Part shown: positions 1-10,204 of the stretch, in pieces
Layout: each line of letters begins with the position of its first letter
How positions within the stretch are numbered: position 1 is the stretch's first letter
Assembly (NCBI GenBank): GCA_964449465.1
Contig: CAYVBK010000013.1
Span: 1-64,000 of the forward strand
DNA: 64,000 bases
Source: CAYRXM01 sp964449465
GTDB taxonomy: Bacteria; Chloroflexota; Anaerolineae; JAFGEY01
Direction of reading: 5' to 3'
Made by a program: the position numbers and the translations under genes
The notes under the pieces: generated by a model
Told to the model about the DNA's origin: nothing
The model's input: only the letters and a program-made list of their open reading frames with translations
Databases searched by the model: none

Positions 1-1
1 G

Positions 2-658
2 CTAAACACCCAAACCCGGCGCAATCATCAGCGGATTTGTTCTCTGCTGACAAGCAATCACCCTACGTCGCCTCAACTCCTCCTGATCGGCGGCGGAGAC
101 CGATCTGGCGAGGGACTGCAGAGTCTTGGCTCCGATCTGCTGGTTCGCAGCATCAACCTGGAAATTTCGCCCGGCCCGGCTGTAGATGTGGTGGGCGATG
201 GACACCTGCTGCCTTTTGTGGATGGAGGGTTTGACGCCGTGCTGTCCCAGGCCGTGCTGGAACATGTCGCCAACCCCGCGCAGGTAGTGGCTGAAGCCTG
301 GCGGGTACTGCGGCCGGGTGGGTACATTTATGTAGAGATTCCTTTTTTGCAGTGCTATCATCCGCACCCCACCGATTTTCAGCGTTATACCATCGAAGGC
401 ATCGAACGCTTGTTGGGCCGTTTTGAAAAAATAGACAGCGGCGTGTGCGTGGGTCCCAGTTCGGTGCTGGGCGATATGCTCAAATATTACCTGGCCTTGC
501 TCTTGAGCCTGAACAACAATACCCTGTTTCATCTGCTGCGGCGTGGGCTGGGTTGGTTTTTGTTTCCGATCAAGTACCTGGACTTGCTGCTGGCCAACCA
601 TGTCAACGCACGTTTTATGGCCAGTGGTCTGTATTATCTGGGGCAAAAGCCGAGGTAG
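2..658 (+). CDS. SAM-dependent methyltransferase, 5'-truncated by window edge
   Basis: The frame is open from base 2 to the TAG at 656-658, giving 218 visible residues; the true start lies outside the window. A glycine-rich SAM motif (LLIGGGDRSGEG) is encoded near 83-118. It is followed by an acidic strand (VVGDGHLLPF) and the 'FDAVLSQAVLEHVANPAQVVAEAWRVLRPGG' block characteristic of class I (UbiE/Methyltransf_11-type) enzymes. The substrate cannot be deduced. Its position at the head of a glycan cluster, 4 bp before a glycosyltransferase start, suggests modification of a sugar or polysaccharide chain. An internal ATG at 188 would drop the SAM loop and is unlikely to be the start. Confidence 0.85.
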   Translation, partial: LNTQTRRNHQRICSLLTSNHPTSPQLLLIGGGDRSGEGLQSLGSDLLVRSINLEISPGPAVDVVGDGHLLPFVDGGFDAVLSQAVLEHVANPAQVVAEAWRVLRPGGYIYVEIPFLQCYHPHPTDFQRYTIEGIERLLGRFEKIDSGVCVGPSSVLGDMLKYYLALLLSLNNNTLFHLLRRGLGWFLFPIKYLDLLLANHVNARFMASGLYYLGQKPR

Positions 659-662
659 CAGG

Positions 663-1811
663 GTGAAAATCGGCATCGAAACCAGTTTGCTCCAACATCC
701 GGCCGGCATCGGCAAATATCTGAACGGCATAGTGGATGTTCTGCCCCAGGTTGCACCCCAACACACGTATGCGTTTCTCAAAAATCCGCTTTGGTCACCC
801 GATCAGTTTGGCAAAACCAAATCCTCGCTGACCCGCTTGAGATCGGGGTTGGGCAAATTGTGGGGAGAACAGGTGCTTGTGCCCTGGCTGGCCCGACGGC
901 AGGGTGTCGAGGTCTTGTTTGTGCCCGATTACACGGGGCCTGTTCTGGCGTCTCTGTTTGGCCTCAAGCTGGTGGTGGTATTTTACGACATGGCTTTTGC
1001 TTTGCGCCCTGAGGAGCAACATCACTGGTATCTGGCTTATTTTCGGATGTTGGCGCCGTTGACAGCTCGCGCGGCGCAGCGTATTATTACAATTTCGCAA
1101 GCTTCAAAAAGAGACATCGTGCATCTTTGGAATATACCGGCAGACAAGATCATTCCCATCTATCTGGCTTCCAGGCCGGTCTATCATCAAGATCGCCAGG
1201 CTATGGGTCCAACTCTGATTCGCTATGGCCTGGAAGCAGAGCAGTACATCTTGCACGTCGGTACACCCGATGTGCGCAAAAACATCCCCCGCTTGATCTC
1301 GGCATTTGACATTCTGGCTGCCGAAAAACGGTTTGATTCATTCAAGCTGGTGCTGGCCGGCGGAGCGGGCTGGAAGCCAGAAGAAGAGCAAAGGATACAG
1401 CAGGCCATCTCTTCTGAGCGACTGGCCGGACGGGTGGTGCGCGCCGGTTATGTGAGCGACCAGGAATTGGCGCATTTGTACAACGGCGCGGCGGCCTTTG
1501 TCTTTCCCTCATTGTATGAGGGTTTTGGCCTGCCGGTGCTGGAGGCCATGAGTTGTGGCACGCCGGTGATCACATCAAACGTGTCCTCTCTGCCCGAAGT
1601 GGCCGGCGATGCCGCCGTGTTGATCGATCCAGAATCAATAGAGGACATTGCGGCAGCGATGCGCGAGGTACTAGACAAACCAGATTATCGCCAGGCCTTG
1701 ATCGCCCGTGGACTGGAATGGGCACAAACTTTTTCCTGGCCGCGCACTGCTCTGGAAACGGTGCAGGTTTTCGAGTCCATCTGTTCCGGCCAGACGGGCG
1801 GAGGACGCTGA
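663..1811 (+). CDS. Glycosyltransferase family 4 (GT-B fold)
   Basis: 382 residues from GTG 663, with a weak GAGG/AGG upstream. This start gives the usual GT4 N-terminus (VKIGIETSLLQ) and follows the methyltransferase stop by 4 bp; the open frame extends 40 codons further upstream but would overlap that gene. The C-terminal half has the GT-B donor-binding pattern: ILHVGTPDVRKNIPRLI, LVLAGGAGW, VRAGYVSDQELAHLY, and the EGFGLPVLEAMSCGTPVI signature with its E-x7-E motif. It probably adds a sugar from a nucleotide-sugar donor to a lipid-linked or surface glycan at the cytoplasmic face. The stop overlaps the next ATG by one base, implying translational coupling with asnB. Confidence 0.9.
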   Translation: MKIGIETSLLQHPAGIGKYLNGIVDVLPQVAPQHTYAFLKNPLWSPDQFGKTKSSLTRLRSGLGKLWGEQVLVPWLARRQGVEVLFVPDYTGPVLASLFGLKLVVVFYDMAFALRPEEQHHWYLAYFRMLAPLTARAAQRIITISQASKRDIVHLWNIPADKIIPIYLASRPVYHQDRQAMGPTLIRYGLEAEQYILHVGTPDVRKNIPRLISAFDILAAEKRFDSFKLVLAGGAGWKPEEEQRIQQAISSERLAGRVVRAGYVSDQELAHLYNGAAAFVFPSLYEGFGLPVLEAMSCGTPVITSNVSSLPEVAGDAAVLIDPESIEDIAAAMREVLDKPDYRQALIARGLEWAQTFSWPRTALETVQVFESICSGQTGGGR

Positions 1812-3700
1812 TGTGCGGCATTTGTGGACGGGTGAACCTGGGCGGGCTGAGCGCGGATGACACAGAGCGGATCGTCTCGATGATGGACGCGCTCACCCAT
1901 CGCGGGCCGGATGGCAGCGGCAGCCTGAACCGTCCCCAGGCGGTGCTGGGCCATCGCCGCTTGAGCATCATTGACCTGGCTACCGGCGACCAGCCTATCC
2001 ATAACGAGGACTCGACCATCTGGGTGGTGTTCAACGGCGAAATTTACAATTTCCAGGCCTTGCGGCACGAACTGCAAGAGCGCGGCCATACCTTTTACAC
2101 CCAATCCGACACCGAGGTGATCGTTCACCTGTACGAAGAACTGGGCGCCGACTGTGTGACCCGGTTGCGCGGCATGTTTGCCCTGGCCTTGTGGGACGAA
2201 CCGCGCGAGCGGCTGCTGCTGGCCCGCGACCGGCTGGGCAAAAAGCCACTGTACTATACTCTGCTCGACAACACGCTGCTCTTTGGCTCCGAGTTGAAAG
2301 CGATCCTGGCCGACGCGACCGTGTCACGCCGGCTGGACCCGGCCGCGCTGGACAGCTATTTGACCTATCTATGCGTGCCGCCGCCGCGCACGATCTGGCA
2401 AAACATATCCAAGTTGCCGCCGGCGCATTGGGCCATTTTTGACCGAAACGGACTGCATACCCAACGTTACTGGGACCTGAACTTTGCCACAGATGAGGCA
2501 CTCTCTGAGAATGAGGCAATAGATGCGCTGCTAGACAAGTTGAGCGAGGCGGTGCGCCTGCGCCTGATCAGCGATGTGCCATTGGGTGCCTTTCTCAGCG
2601 GCGGCGTGGATTCCAGCATTGTTGTCGCTCTGATGAGTCGGCTTCAGGCGGCGCCGGTCAAAACCTTCTCGATTGGCTTTGAACATCAAGCCTACAACGA
2701 ACTGCCTTTTGCCCGTCGGGTGGCCGAGCAATTTGGCAGCGATCACCACGAATTTATTGTCCAGATTGATGCGGCAGCCATTTTGCCGCGCCTGGCCTGG
2801 TATTTCGACGAGCCGTTTGCCGATCCGTCGGCGGTGCCGACATTTTATGTTTCACAAATAGCCCGTCAACATGTCACCGTAGCCCTCAACGGCGACGGCG
2901 GAGACGAGTCGTTTGCCGGCTATGGCAAGCACCTGGGCAGCCTGCTGCGCCAGCGATATCGCCGCATCCCGGCGTGGGTGCGCCGCCAGATCGTCGGCCG
3001 CGGCCTGCACCTGCTGCCGGAAGGGCTCGACCAGAAAAGCGGGCTAAACCGCCTCAAGCGGCTGAACAACCTGTCGCTTTTGCCGCCGGACGAGGCCAAC
3101 ACGTTAGCATCGGTATACAACGGGCTGTATCGCTGGCGAGAGCGGTTGTACACGCCCGAATTTCAATCCACGCTGACCGGCGATCCGCTGGATCACCGGC
3201 GGCGGTACAATCAGGATGGTCACGTCGCGGCAGAACTGGATCGTTTTTTGTATGCCGATTTGATGACCTATCTGCCCGACGATCTACTGGTCAAAGCCGA
3301 CCGTATGACTATGGCCAACAGCCTGGAAGGACGCTCGCCACTGCTCGACCATGAAATAGTCGAGTGGGCAGCAACATTACCCGCACACATGAAAATTCGC
3401 GGCCGCACGCTCAAATGCCTGTTACGGCAGGCCGGGCTGCGGTTGGGCCTGCCGCGCGACCTGCTCTACCGCTACAAGCAAGGCTTTGAGTTGCCGGTGG
3501 CCGATTGGCTGCGCGGCGAACTGCGTCCGATGCGCGACGAACTGTTGGCGCATGGGCAAATAGCGCAAGCGGGCTACTTCCGACAGGCTGAGATAGACCG
3601 CCTGATGCACGAGCACGATCTCGGACAGGTCAACCATGCCGAGCGGCTGTGGAGTCTGCTCAATCTGGAGCTGTGGTCGCAGACGTGGATGCCATCTTGA
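1811..3700 (+). CDS. asnB: Asparagine synthase (glutamine-hydrolysing) / amidotransferase
   Basis: 629 residues from the ATG that shares a base with the preceding TGA. The N-terminus MCGICG provides the Cys2 nucleophile of class II (Ntn) glutamine amidotransferases. The RGPDG, SIIDL and FNGEIYN motifs of the glutaminase domain follow. The C-terminal synthetase domain contains the ATP-pyrophosphatase loop SGGVDSS, GDGGDE and the late SLEGRSPLLDHE motif, as expected of AsnB. Family members in polysaccharide clusters may amidate sugar or amino-acid substituents rather than make free asparagine; context here favours such a role, but sequence alone does not decide it. Confidence 0.93.
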   Translation: MCGICGRVNLGGLSADDTERIVSMMDALTHRGPDGSGSLNRPQAVLGHRRLSIIDLATGDQPIHNEDSTIWVVFNGEIYNFQALRHELQERGHTFYTQSDTEVIVHLYEELGADCVTRLRGMFALALWDEPRERLLLARDRLGKKPLYYTLLDNTLLFGSELKAILADATVSRRLDPAALDSYLTYLCVPPPRTIWQNISKLPPAHWAIFDRNGLHTQRYWDLNFATDEALSENEAIDALLDKLSEAVRLRLISDVPLGAFLSGGVDSSIVVALMSRLQAAPVKTFSIGFEHQAYNELPFARRVAEQFGSDHHEFIVQIDAAAILPRLAWYFDEPFADPSAVPTFYVSQIARQHVTVALNGDGGDESFAGYGKHLGSLLRQRYRRIPAWVRRQIVGRGLHLLPEGLDQKSGLNRLKRLNNLSLLPPDEANTLASVYNGLYRWRERLYTPEFQSTLTGDPLDHRRRYNQDGHVAAELDRFLYADLMTYLPDDLLVKADRMTMANSLEGRSPLLDHEIVEWAATLPAHMKIRGRTLKCLLRQAGLRLGLPRDLLYRYKQGFELPVADWLRGELRPMRDELLAHGQIAQAGYFRQAEIDRLMHEHDLGQVNHAERLWSLLNLELWSQTWMPS

Positions 3701-3713
3701 AAGGCGCTTGACA

Positions 3714-6700
3714 TTGCACAAGGCATTTTCGCGCTGGCCGATCATTCTCAACTTGCTGCTCCTGCTGCTCCTGGCGCGAGCCGCATCCGGCGCCGCCCAA
3801 CCACCCACCGTGCCGCTGGCCATCGGTGTCAGCGACACAGCATTGATCTTGACCGAAGGACAAACAACCCAATTTTCTGTCTATTTCCCGATGCCGTTAG
3901 AACAAGAGGTGGTGATCGTTATAGCATCTAGCAATCCAGAGATTTTGGCTGTATCGCCAGATACACTCACTTTTGAACCCGGCCGAGACATCAGCCTGGT
4001 CTCGGCCGGCTTGTACGATGACCTCCACCGCGCCGGGGAAATGGTGAATGTGATCAGCATACAAAATGATGGCATCGCTGACGCCCAGATCACCATCACC
4101 CTGGTCATCACGGCCGGCGGCACGGGATATTTGGAACTGCCGATAACAATCATAGACGACGATGGGCCGATGCAAACCCACACCGAGGTCATCACCAACT
4201 CGCAGCACGGTTATGAAATTCCTATGCAGGGCACGCTGGATGGCGACAATACCCTCACCCTGCGCTATTGGGGCAAATCCAACCAGTTTCAGCCCAACCT
4301 GTCGCTGCGCATCGAAAATATCGGCAATACACCGGTGATCAATCCGCGCATCGTCATCAATGGACGGCGAAACTGGGACACTCTGGATCATCTCATGGCC
4401 GAGATCACTGCCGGCCTGGACAGCGACCGCGAGAAAGCCATGGCTATCTGGCAGTTTGTGGCCGAACATCAGTATCATTACTGGACTGCCGACTGCCAGA
4501 GGGCATCCCAGGACATTGCCACTCAACAGTGGACAGATCTGATCGGTTGGTTCAATGACACCCAACTCGACTCGCTTCAACCGCAAAACGTTATTGTGAC
4601 CAGCGAGATCGAAGACCCGGTCAAGTTTTTCAACATCTATGGTTTTGGTCTATGTAACAACGTGGCGGCGGTAATGGAAGCATTGCTGGAAAGCGCCGGG
4701 CTGGAGGCGCGGCAACTGCTGGTCTATGGTGGGCACACTGTATCTGAGGTGTGGTACGATGGCGCGTTTCACCTGCTCGATGCGGACATTCGCACCTTTT
4801 ACCTGCGCCCCGACAATCTCACCGTGGCCAGCCTGGGCGACATTGTGCAGGATCGCGATTTGATCAAGCGCGTCCACCATTATGGCCGCACCGTGCCGTG
4901 GAATACCTATCGTAACGAGTCATTAGCCAGCGTTTACAGCGGCGCCATTATCGATCATGCGCCGACGACCGGGCATACGATGACCCTGACTTTACGCCCT
5001 AACGAAGCCATCGAGTGGCGGTGGGACAATCAAGGCAAGTATCAATACAGTTGCAGCATGTTTCAACCGTCCACACCATCTGCTCCACCGCTGTATGCAA
5101 ATGGGGCGTTGGTTTATCATCCCGATTTTAGCACCAACGACTATCGCGCCGGCGTCGCCGCCGAATCCGGACTGGCCTCGTTTGGCGACGATGGGCAGTA
5201 TCCGCGGCTGCACCTGGCTGCGCCCGGTGAGCCTGGCTCTATTGTGTATCGGGTGCAGTCGCCCTATACCATTGTCGGCAGCACCTTGAGCAGCCTCTTT
5301 TATCGCCAGGGCGTGTCGGACACGATCCGGCTGCTTTTCTCTTTGGACGGGGAAACCTGGACGCCGGTGTGGACGGCTGAAGCGTTGGGTGAGTTTGAGT
5401 ATGTGCAGGCGTTGGATGCGTATATAGACACGCGCACAACGCATGCTCAGTACCGTTATTTTGTCAAGATAGAGTTCCAAAGTGAAAACGACTTGCTCTC
5501 GGTTGGGCTAAATGACCTGGAGATCGTCACCGACCTGCAAATGGCCCTGCTGTCGTTGCCAGCGCTCCAGGTGGGCAGCAATCAGGTGGTGTATACCGAC
5601 GAAACTTTAGAGCCGCACATGGTGAGGGTGACACACCAATGGCGTGAGAGTGCGGCCACGCAGCCGCCGCTGGCGGTGGTGTCGCCGACCTATCCTCTGG
5701 ACGGCGATGTGGTATCGTCGCTGCGTTTTGCCTTTGCGTGGCCGGCAGCCCAAGACCCCGACGGCGATGGCATCTCGGTGTATCATTTTCAACTCAGCGA
5801 GCGGCCCGATATGCGCTGGCCGCTTTCGCCCACTTTTGATCAACTGACCGTCGAGCCGTCATTCACCATCCCCGGCGACGGCTTGTTGAACCACGGTCAG
5901 ACCTATTATTGGCGAGTGCGCAGCCGCGACAGCCATGCTGTGTGGGGCGAGTGGAGCGCGGTATGGTCGTTTGTGCCGCAAGGCCCGGCCTATCCACTCG
6001 ATCTGCAATGGGCAGATGAGCGTACTCTGACGTGGACACCCAACCCGGCCGGCGCGGCGCCGGCCTATTACGAGGTCTATGGCAGCGACGAAACCTCTTT
6101 TACGGCTGCTGCCGATGCCTATTCGGTGTTGGTAGGATTGGAGCCGTTCCAGGCGGGCATCCGGCCGGCTAATTTATTGTTTACCACCACTCTGACCAGA
6201 GCCGTTGTGATCGATCCGCTGATCCCGACATTGAACCACTATTATTATCGGGTGGCCGCCGTGGACGAGGCCGGAACGCGCAGCGGCCCATCGGACTATA
6301 TCGAGGTGGGGCTGCCGCTGATCTATTCGCAGCCTGTCATCACTGTCGCCACCGGGGATTGGTACACCTATCCGGTGCAGGCCGTCTACTCGGTCGGTGA
6401 ACTGCAAGCCGTGCCGGCTCATACGCCGGGGCTAACGGCGACGCTGGCTTTTTCGCTGACCTGCGATCCGCCGGCCCTGACCATTGATCCGCAAACTGGC
6501 CTCGTTTCCGGGCAGCCTTTATCGCCCGGCACCTTGACCGTAACCGTGCAGGTGGCGCAAACGATGGATTGGCTGACCCACATTTACATCTTGCCAGGGG
6601 GGGCATCGCGCCGCAGCGAAACCAGGACATCAACTCAAAGTTATGTGGTGCAGGTGGTCGGCACCCCGGTGATCGAGCCGACGGTCACGCCCACCGTCGA

Positions 6701-7135
6701 GCCGACGGCCACGCCGACTGTTGAGCCGACGGCCACGCCCACCGTCGAGCCGACGGCCACGCCGACTGTTGAGCCGACGGCCACGCCGACTGTTGAGCCG
6801 ANNNNNNNNNNNNNNNNNNNNNNNNNNNNNNNNNNNNNNNNNNNNNNNNNNNNNNNNNNNNNNNNNNNNNNNNNNNNNNNNNNNNNNNNNNNNNNNNNNN
6901 NGAGCCGACGGCCACGCCGACTGTTGAGCCGACGGCCACGCCGACTGTTGAGCCGATAATTCAAATGACCAGCACCCTCTATCTGCCCGTTGTGCTCCAA
7001 AACCATCCGATAACCGTGTCGACCATCAGCCCAATTTTGCTTCATTCGCTAACCGCTGTCTATATATTCAAAAACGAAAATGGGACCTTTACAAATGCAC
7101 CTTTGGGAACAGGCATAAACAACACACTTTATTAG
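3714..7135 (+). CDS. Secreted transglutaminase-like protein with Fn3-like domains and TATPTVEP-repeat stalk (spans assembly gap)
   Basis: Start chosen at TTG 3714 (GAAAGG 9 nt upstream; TTG 3708 is an alternative). It opens a signal peptide (FSRWPIILNLLLLLLLARAASGA). Residues about 290-370 form a transglutaminase/protease-like core with a plausible triad C314 (GFGLCNNV), H341 (GGHTVSEVW) and D356 (FHLLDADIR). Beta-sandwich, Fn3-like segments follow (for example QTYYWRVRSRDS), then an Ig-like region. A tandem Thr/Pro/Glu stalk follows, interrupted by 100 Ns. The frame before the gap runs into nonsense after it, but the other frame continues the same repeat and ends with a LYLPVVLQN motif and TAG at 7133-7135. 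The gene is therefore probably intact, with a wrong gap length. Likely cell-surface or secreted; substrate unknown. Confidence 0.72.
6674..6957 (+). repeat. 24-bp tandem repeat (TATPTVEP stalk) with assembly gap
   Basis: A 24-bp unit encoding Thr-Ala-Thr-Pro-Thr-Val-Glu-Pro is repeated with near identity on both sides of a run of 100 Ns (6802-6901). GTT/GTC alternation marks unit variants. The unit phase at the two gap edges would require a missing length of 17+24k bases, so 100 is a placeholder. This is a coding minisatellite for a surface stalk, not a CRISPR or regulatory array. Confidence 0.9.
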
Positions 7136-7165
7136 TCTTTTATATACATTTAACGATCCTGGGAT

Positions 7166-8329
7166 ATGTGCAAAAAAATTCTCTATATCCATCCTAACGC
7201 CGATCTGTATGGAGCCAGCCGCTCTCTGCTGCGTCTGACTACCAGCCTGGATCGCGAGCGATTTGAACCGATCGTTGTGCTGCCAGAAGACGGTCCTCTG
7301 GCTGTGGCCCTAAGGCAGCACGGCATTCAGGTCGAGGTAATCCCCTATCTGGGCGTGATCCAGCGTCGCGTGCTGCGCTCGTGGCGACTGCCGGGTTTTG
7401 CGTTCTCGCTTTTGCCCTCTACCTGGCGCATCTGGCGGCTGATTCGACAAGAGCAGATTGACCTGGTTCATTCCAACACCGCCACCACCATCACACCGGG
7501 TTTTGCGGCCTGGCTGGCTGGCGTGCCGCACGTGTGGCATCTGCGCGAGATGTTTGCCGACGACTTTGCACGTTTGTGGCCCTATTTCCGCGCGTTTATG
7601 CTGCGTTTTTCCACCCGCATCTTGTGTGTCTCTACACCGATCGCGGCCCAATTTCCTCCTCACCCTCAAGTGCGGGTATTACACAACGGCCTCGAGTTGA
7701 GCGAATTTGTTGTTGACCCGGCCGAGGTACAAGCGTGGCGAGATCGATATTGTCTATCACCAGATACGCGGTTGGTCGGGGTGGCCAGCCGCATCAGTCC
7801 CTGGAAGGGCCAGGACATTTTTGTGCAGGCCTGCGCCTGGTTGAAAAAGACCGGCCTGGATCAGGTGCGCTATTTGATTATCGGCGACGCTTTTACCGGC
7901 AATGAATATCTGATTGAGCAGTTGCAGGCCTACGTCCGCGAGAATGGCCTGTCAGAGGATGTGGTATTTACCGGCTTTGTCGAAAACCCCAAGCCATTGA
8001 TTGCCGCTTTGGACGTGCTGGTGCTGCCCTCGACCAGACCGGACCCGTTTCCGGGCATCGTGCTGGAAGGTATGGCCCTCGGCGTACCGGTGATCGGCAC
8101 AGCCATTGGCGGACCGCTGGAGCAGATCGAACACGGGGTGACGGGGCTGTTGGTGCCGCCTGCCGACCCGGAGGCATTGGCGCAGGCCATCGAAAAGCTG
8201 CTGCGAGACCCGGTCGGGCGCAAGACGATGGGCCAGGCCGGACGGAATCGGCTCGAAACTTGCTTTACTCTCGATACGGTTGTAGAATATCTTCAAACAT
8301 TCTATCAGGAGCTTGTACCTCGGCTATGA
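7166..8329 (+). CDS. Glycosyltransferase family 4
   Basis: 387 residues from ATG 7166. The N-terminus (ILYIHPNADLYGASRSLL) is the acceptor-domain start typical of GT4 enzymes. The C-terminal domain has VGVASRISPWKGQDIF, VVFTGFVENPKPLIAALDVLVLPS and PGIVLEGMALGVPVIGTAIGGP, i.e. the nucleotide-sugar binding half with its conserved glutamate. There is no signal peptide or membrane helix, so it should act at the cytosolic face of the membrane. The stop overlaps the next ATG (ATGA), indicating coupling with the DUF362 gene. Upstream spacing to the transglutaminase gene is only 30 bp and no clear promoter was found there. Confidence 0.92.
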   Translation: MCKKILYIHPNADLYGASRSLLRLTTSLDRERFEPIVVLPEDGPLAVALRQHGIQVEVIPYLGVIQRRVLRSWRLPGFAFSLLPSTWRIWRLIRQEQIDLVHSNTATTITPGFAAWLAGVPHVWHLREMFADDFARLWPYFRAFMLRFSTRILCVSTPIAAQFPPHPQVRVLHNGLELSEFVVDPAEVQAWRDRYCLSPDTRLVGVASRISPWKGQDIFVQACAWLKKTGLDQVRYLIIGDAFTGNEYLIEQLQAYVRENGLSEDVVFTGFVENPKPLIAALDVLVLPSTRPDPFPGIVLEGMALGVPVIGTAIGGPLEQIEHGVTGLLVPPADPEALAQAIEKLLRDPVGRKTMGQAGRNRLETCFTLDTVVEYLQTFYQELVPRL

Positions 8330-9339
8330 ACCAACCGCGAGTCTATGTTCAACGCACCCATGATGATGACCTGGAACGCATCCAGCAAGGGCTGGAGTGG
8401 ATCGGCTTTGGGCGGCTGGTGACAGCCTCCTCACGCGTTTTCATCAAACCCAACCTTACCTTTCCCACCTACCGCCCCGGCGTAATGACCAGCCCGCAGG
8501 CCATCGAGGCCGCCATCCTGGCCGTTCGTGAATATACGCCGCACATTTACATCGGCGATGCGGATTCGGGTGGCTATAACCGTTTTTCGATGGATGAGGT
8601 CTACCGCGAGACCGGTCTGGGGCAGTTTGCCGACCGGTATGGCGTGCAGGTGATCAACTTGAGCCATGTGCCGCGCCAAACCATCCATTTTGCGTATCGT
8701 CGGAAATCATTTGCACTCGACCTGCCGCGCCTGCTCACCGACGAGATGGACTTGCTGATCACAATGCCCGTCCCCAAAGTGCATGCCAATACCGGCGTCA
8801 GCCTCACTTTCAAGAATCAGTGGGGCTGTATCCCTGAACCTCAGGATCGGCTGCGGCTGCATCCTTATTTCCAGCATGTGATCTGGGAGGTCAACCGCGC
8901 GGTCAAAACGCGCATAGCCATTGTAGACGGACGATACGGTTTGAATGTCAACGGGCCGATGAAAGGGCAGCCGGTCGAATTGAACTGGGTGTTGGTGTCC
9001 AACGACATCGGCGCCGCCGCCGCCGTGGCATGCGAATTGATGCAAATCCCCTTAAAAAGGATCAGGCATCTGGCTTATATCAAAAAACTGGGAGGCATTC
9101 CCGATCTCGCGCAGATCGAAATGAACCAGGACACTCGGCCGTTTTCTACCACCCGCTTTTATTTGCGCCGCAAGTGGACCGATTATCCGGGCTATCTGGC
9201 CTTTCAAAGCCCGTTTTTGGCTTATCTGGCCTATTTTTCACCGCTGGCCGATCTGTTGCACCGTGTTTTGTATTTGTTTCGAGAGCCGTTCTATGATCAC
9301 CAAAAGTATGCCATACCGAAAAACGGAGAAAGAGAATGA
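8326..9339 (+). CDS. DUF362 domain protein
   Basis: 337 residues from the ATG in an ATGA overlap with the preceding gene; the open frame extends 22 codons upstream but that segment looks non-coding. The DUF362 pattern is clear: VFIKPNLTFPTYRPGVMTSP, IYIGDADSGGYNRFSMDEVY, LLITMPVPKVHANTGVSLTFKN. No ferredoxin-type Cys cluster is visible, so this is the form without an FeS domain. DUF362 proteins recur in polysaccharide clusters, but their biochemical role is not established. Tight overlaps on both sides place it functionally with the two flanking glycosyltransferases. Confidence 0.85.
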   Translation: MNQPRVYVQRTHDDDLERIQQGLEWIGFGRLVTASSRVFIKPNLTFPTYRPGVMTSPQAIEAAILAVREYTPHIYIGDADSGGYNRFSMDEVYRETGLGQFADRYGVQVINLSHVPRQTIHFAYRRKSFALDLPRLLTDEMDLLITMPVPKVHANTGVSLTFKNQWGCIPEPQDRLRLHPYFQHVIWEVNRAVKTRIAIVDGRYGLNVNGPMKGQPVELNWVLVSNDIGAAAAVACELMQIPLKRIRHLAYIKKLGGIPDLAQIEMNQDTRPFSTTRFYLRRKWTDYPGYLAFQSPFLAYLAYFSPLADLLHRVLYLFREPFYDHQKYAIPKNGERE

Positions 9340-10109
9340 TACAGCGAGTCAACATATTGGGTGTAGGGATCAGCGCCATCAATATGCAGATCGCTTTGGC
9401 TTGCATTGAAGATTGGATTTCTCAACGCCGCTCTCGCTATGTGTGTGTGACGCCGGTCCATAGTGTGATGGAATGTCAGAACGATTCAGACTTGCGACGT
9501 ATTTTTAATGCCAGCGGATTGACCACACCTGATGGTATGCCCCTTGTCTGGCTGTGTCATCTGCAAGGCTACCGAAATGTCTCTCGCGTTTATGGTCCCG
9601 ACTTGATGTTGGCTTTATGCGAGCAGTCGCAGGCCAGGTATTCCCACTTTTTTTATGGTGGAACGCCAGAGGTGTTGGATCGCCTGATCGCAAACTTGCA
9701 ACGCCGATTTCCCGAGTTGCAAATATCTGGAGTCTATTCTCCACCGTTTCGTGATTTGACGCCTCAAGAAGATGCAGAAATTATAAACAAGATCAACAAA
9801 TCCCGTCCTGATATCGTCTGGGTTGGCCTGGGTGCGCCCAAGCAAGAGCGCTGGATGGCTGCCCACGTTGGGAAAATCAACGCTCCGGTTATGATCGGCG
9901 TCGGCGCCGCTTTTGATTTTCATGCCGGTCTGAAAAAGCAGGCACCACCTTGGATACAACGCAGCGGACTGGAATGGCTCTTTCGCCTGCTCAGCGAACC
10001 GCGTCGCCTGTGGAAACGCTACCTGATTAACAACCCCCTATTCATCTGGCTGATCTTGGGACAACTGCTGGGTTTGCGCCGATATGAGCTAGATCAACCC
10101 ACACATTGA
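9336..10109 (+). CDS. WecG/TagA/CpsF family glycosyltransferase (GT26)
   Basis: 257 residues from the ATG of an ATGA overlap. Hallmarks are NILGVGISAINMQIAL at the N-terminus, the TPDGMPLVW acceptor/catalytic-Asp motif, VYGPDLM, FFYGGTPEVLDRL, and the terminal VWVGLGAPKQERWM block. The family transfers N-acetylmannosamine(uronic acid) or related sugars onto undecaprenyl-PP-linked GlcNAc. The donor here is unknown. It is a peripheral cytoplasmic-membrane enzyme and the likely second step after the sugar-phosphate transferase encoded just downstream. Confidence 0.93.
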   Translation: MIQRVNILGVGISAINMQIALACIEDWISQRRSRYVCVTPVHSVMECQNDSDLRRIFNASGLTTPDGMPLVWLCHLQGYRNVSRVYGPDLMLALCEQSQARYSHFFYGGTPEVLDRLIANLQRRFPELQISGVYSPPFRDLTPQEDAEIINKINKSRPDIVWVGLGAPKQERWMAAHVGKINAPVMIGVGAAFDFHAGLKKQAPPWIQRSGLEWLFRLLSEPRRLWKRYLINNPLFIWLILGQLLGLRRYELDQPTH

Positions 10110-10150
10110 GCAGGATGTGCTCCTTTACTTGGCTCTCCTTGTATCCTTTT

Positions 10151-10179
10151 TTGTCCCTGGCTGTATTCGGTGATAAAAT
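10151..10179 (+). promoter_or_regulatory. Candidate sigma-70 promoter inside the glycan cluster
   Basis: TTGTCC (10151-10156), 17-bp spacer, TAAAAT (10174-10179), placed 26 bp upstream of ATG 10205. It lies in the only sizeable intergenic space (95 bp) of this stretch, supporting a separate transcript start for the sugar transferase gene. Confidence 0.45.
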
Positions 10180-10204
10180 AAGGCGATTCGGGAAGGAGGG
10201 GATT

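Noticed and set aside
6674..6957. Tandem repeats as a possible CRISPR array
   Set aside because: 24-bp units are contiguous without spacers and translate to a Thr/Pro/Glu stalk in an open frame.
10106..10204. Upstream TTG-initiated extension of the sugar transferase gene
   Set aside because: ATG 10205 has a much stronger AAGGAGG and the extension contains a promoter-like sequence.
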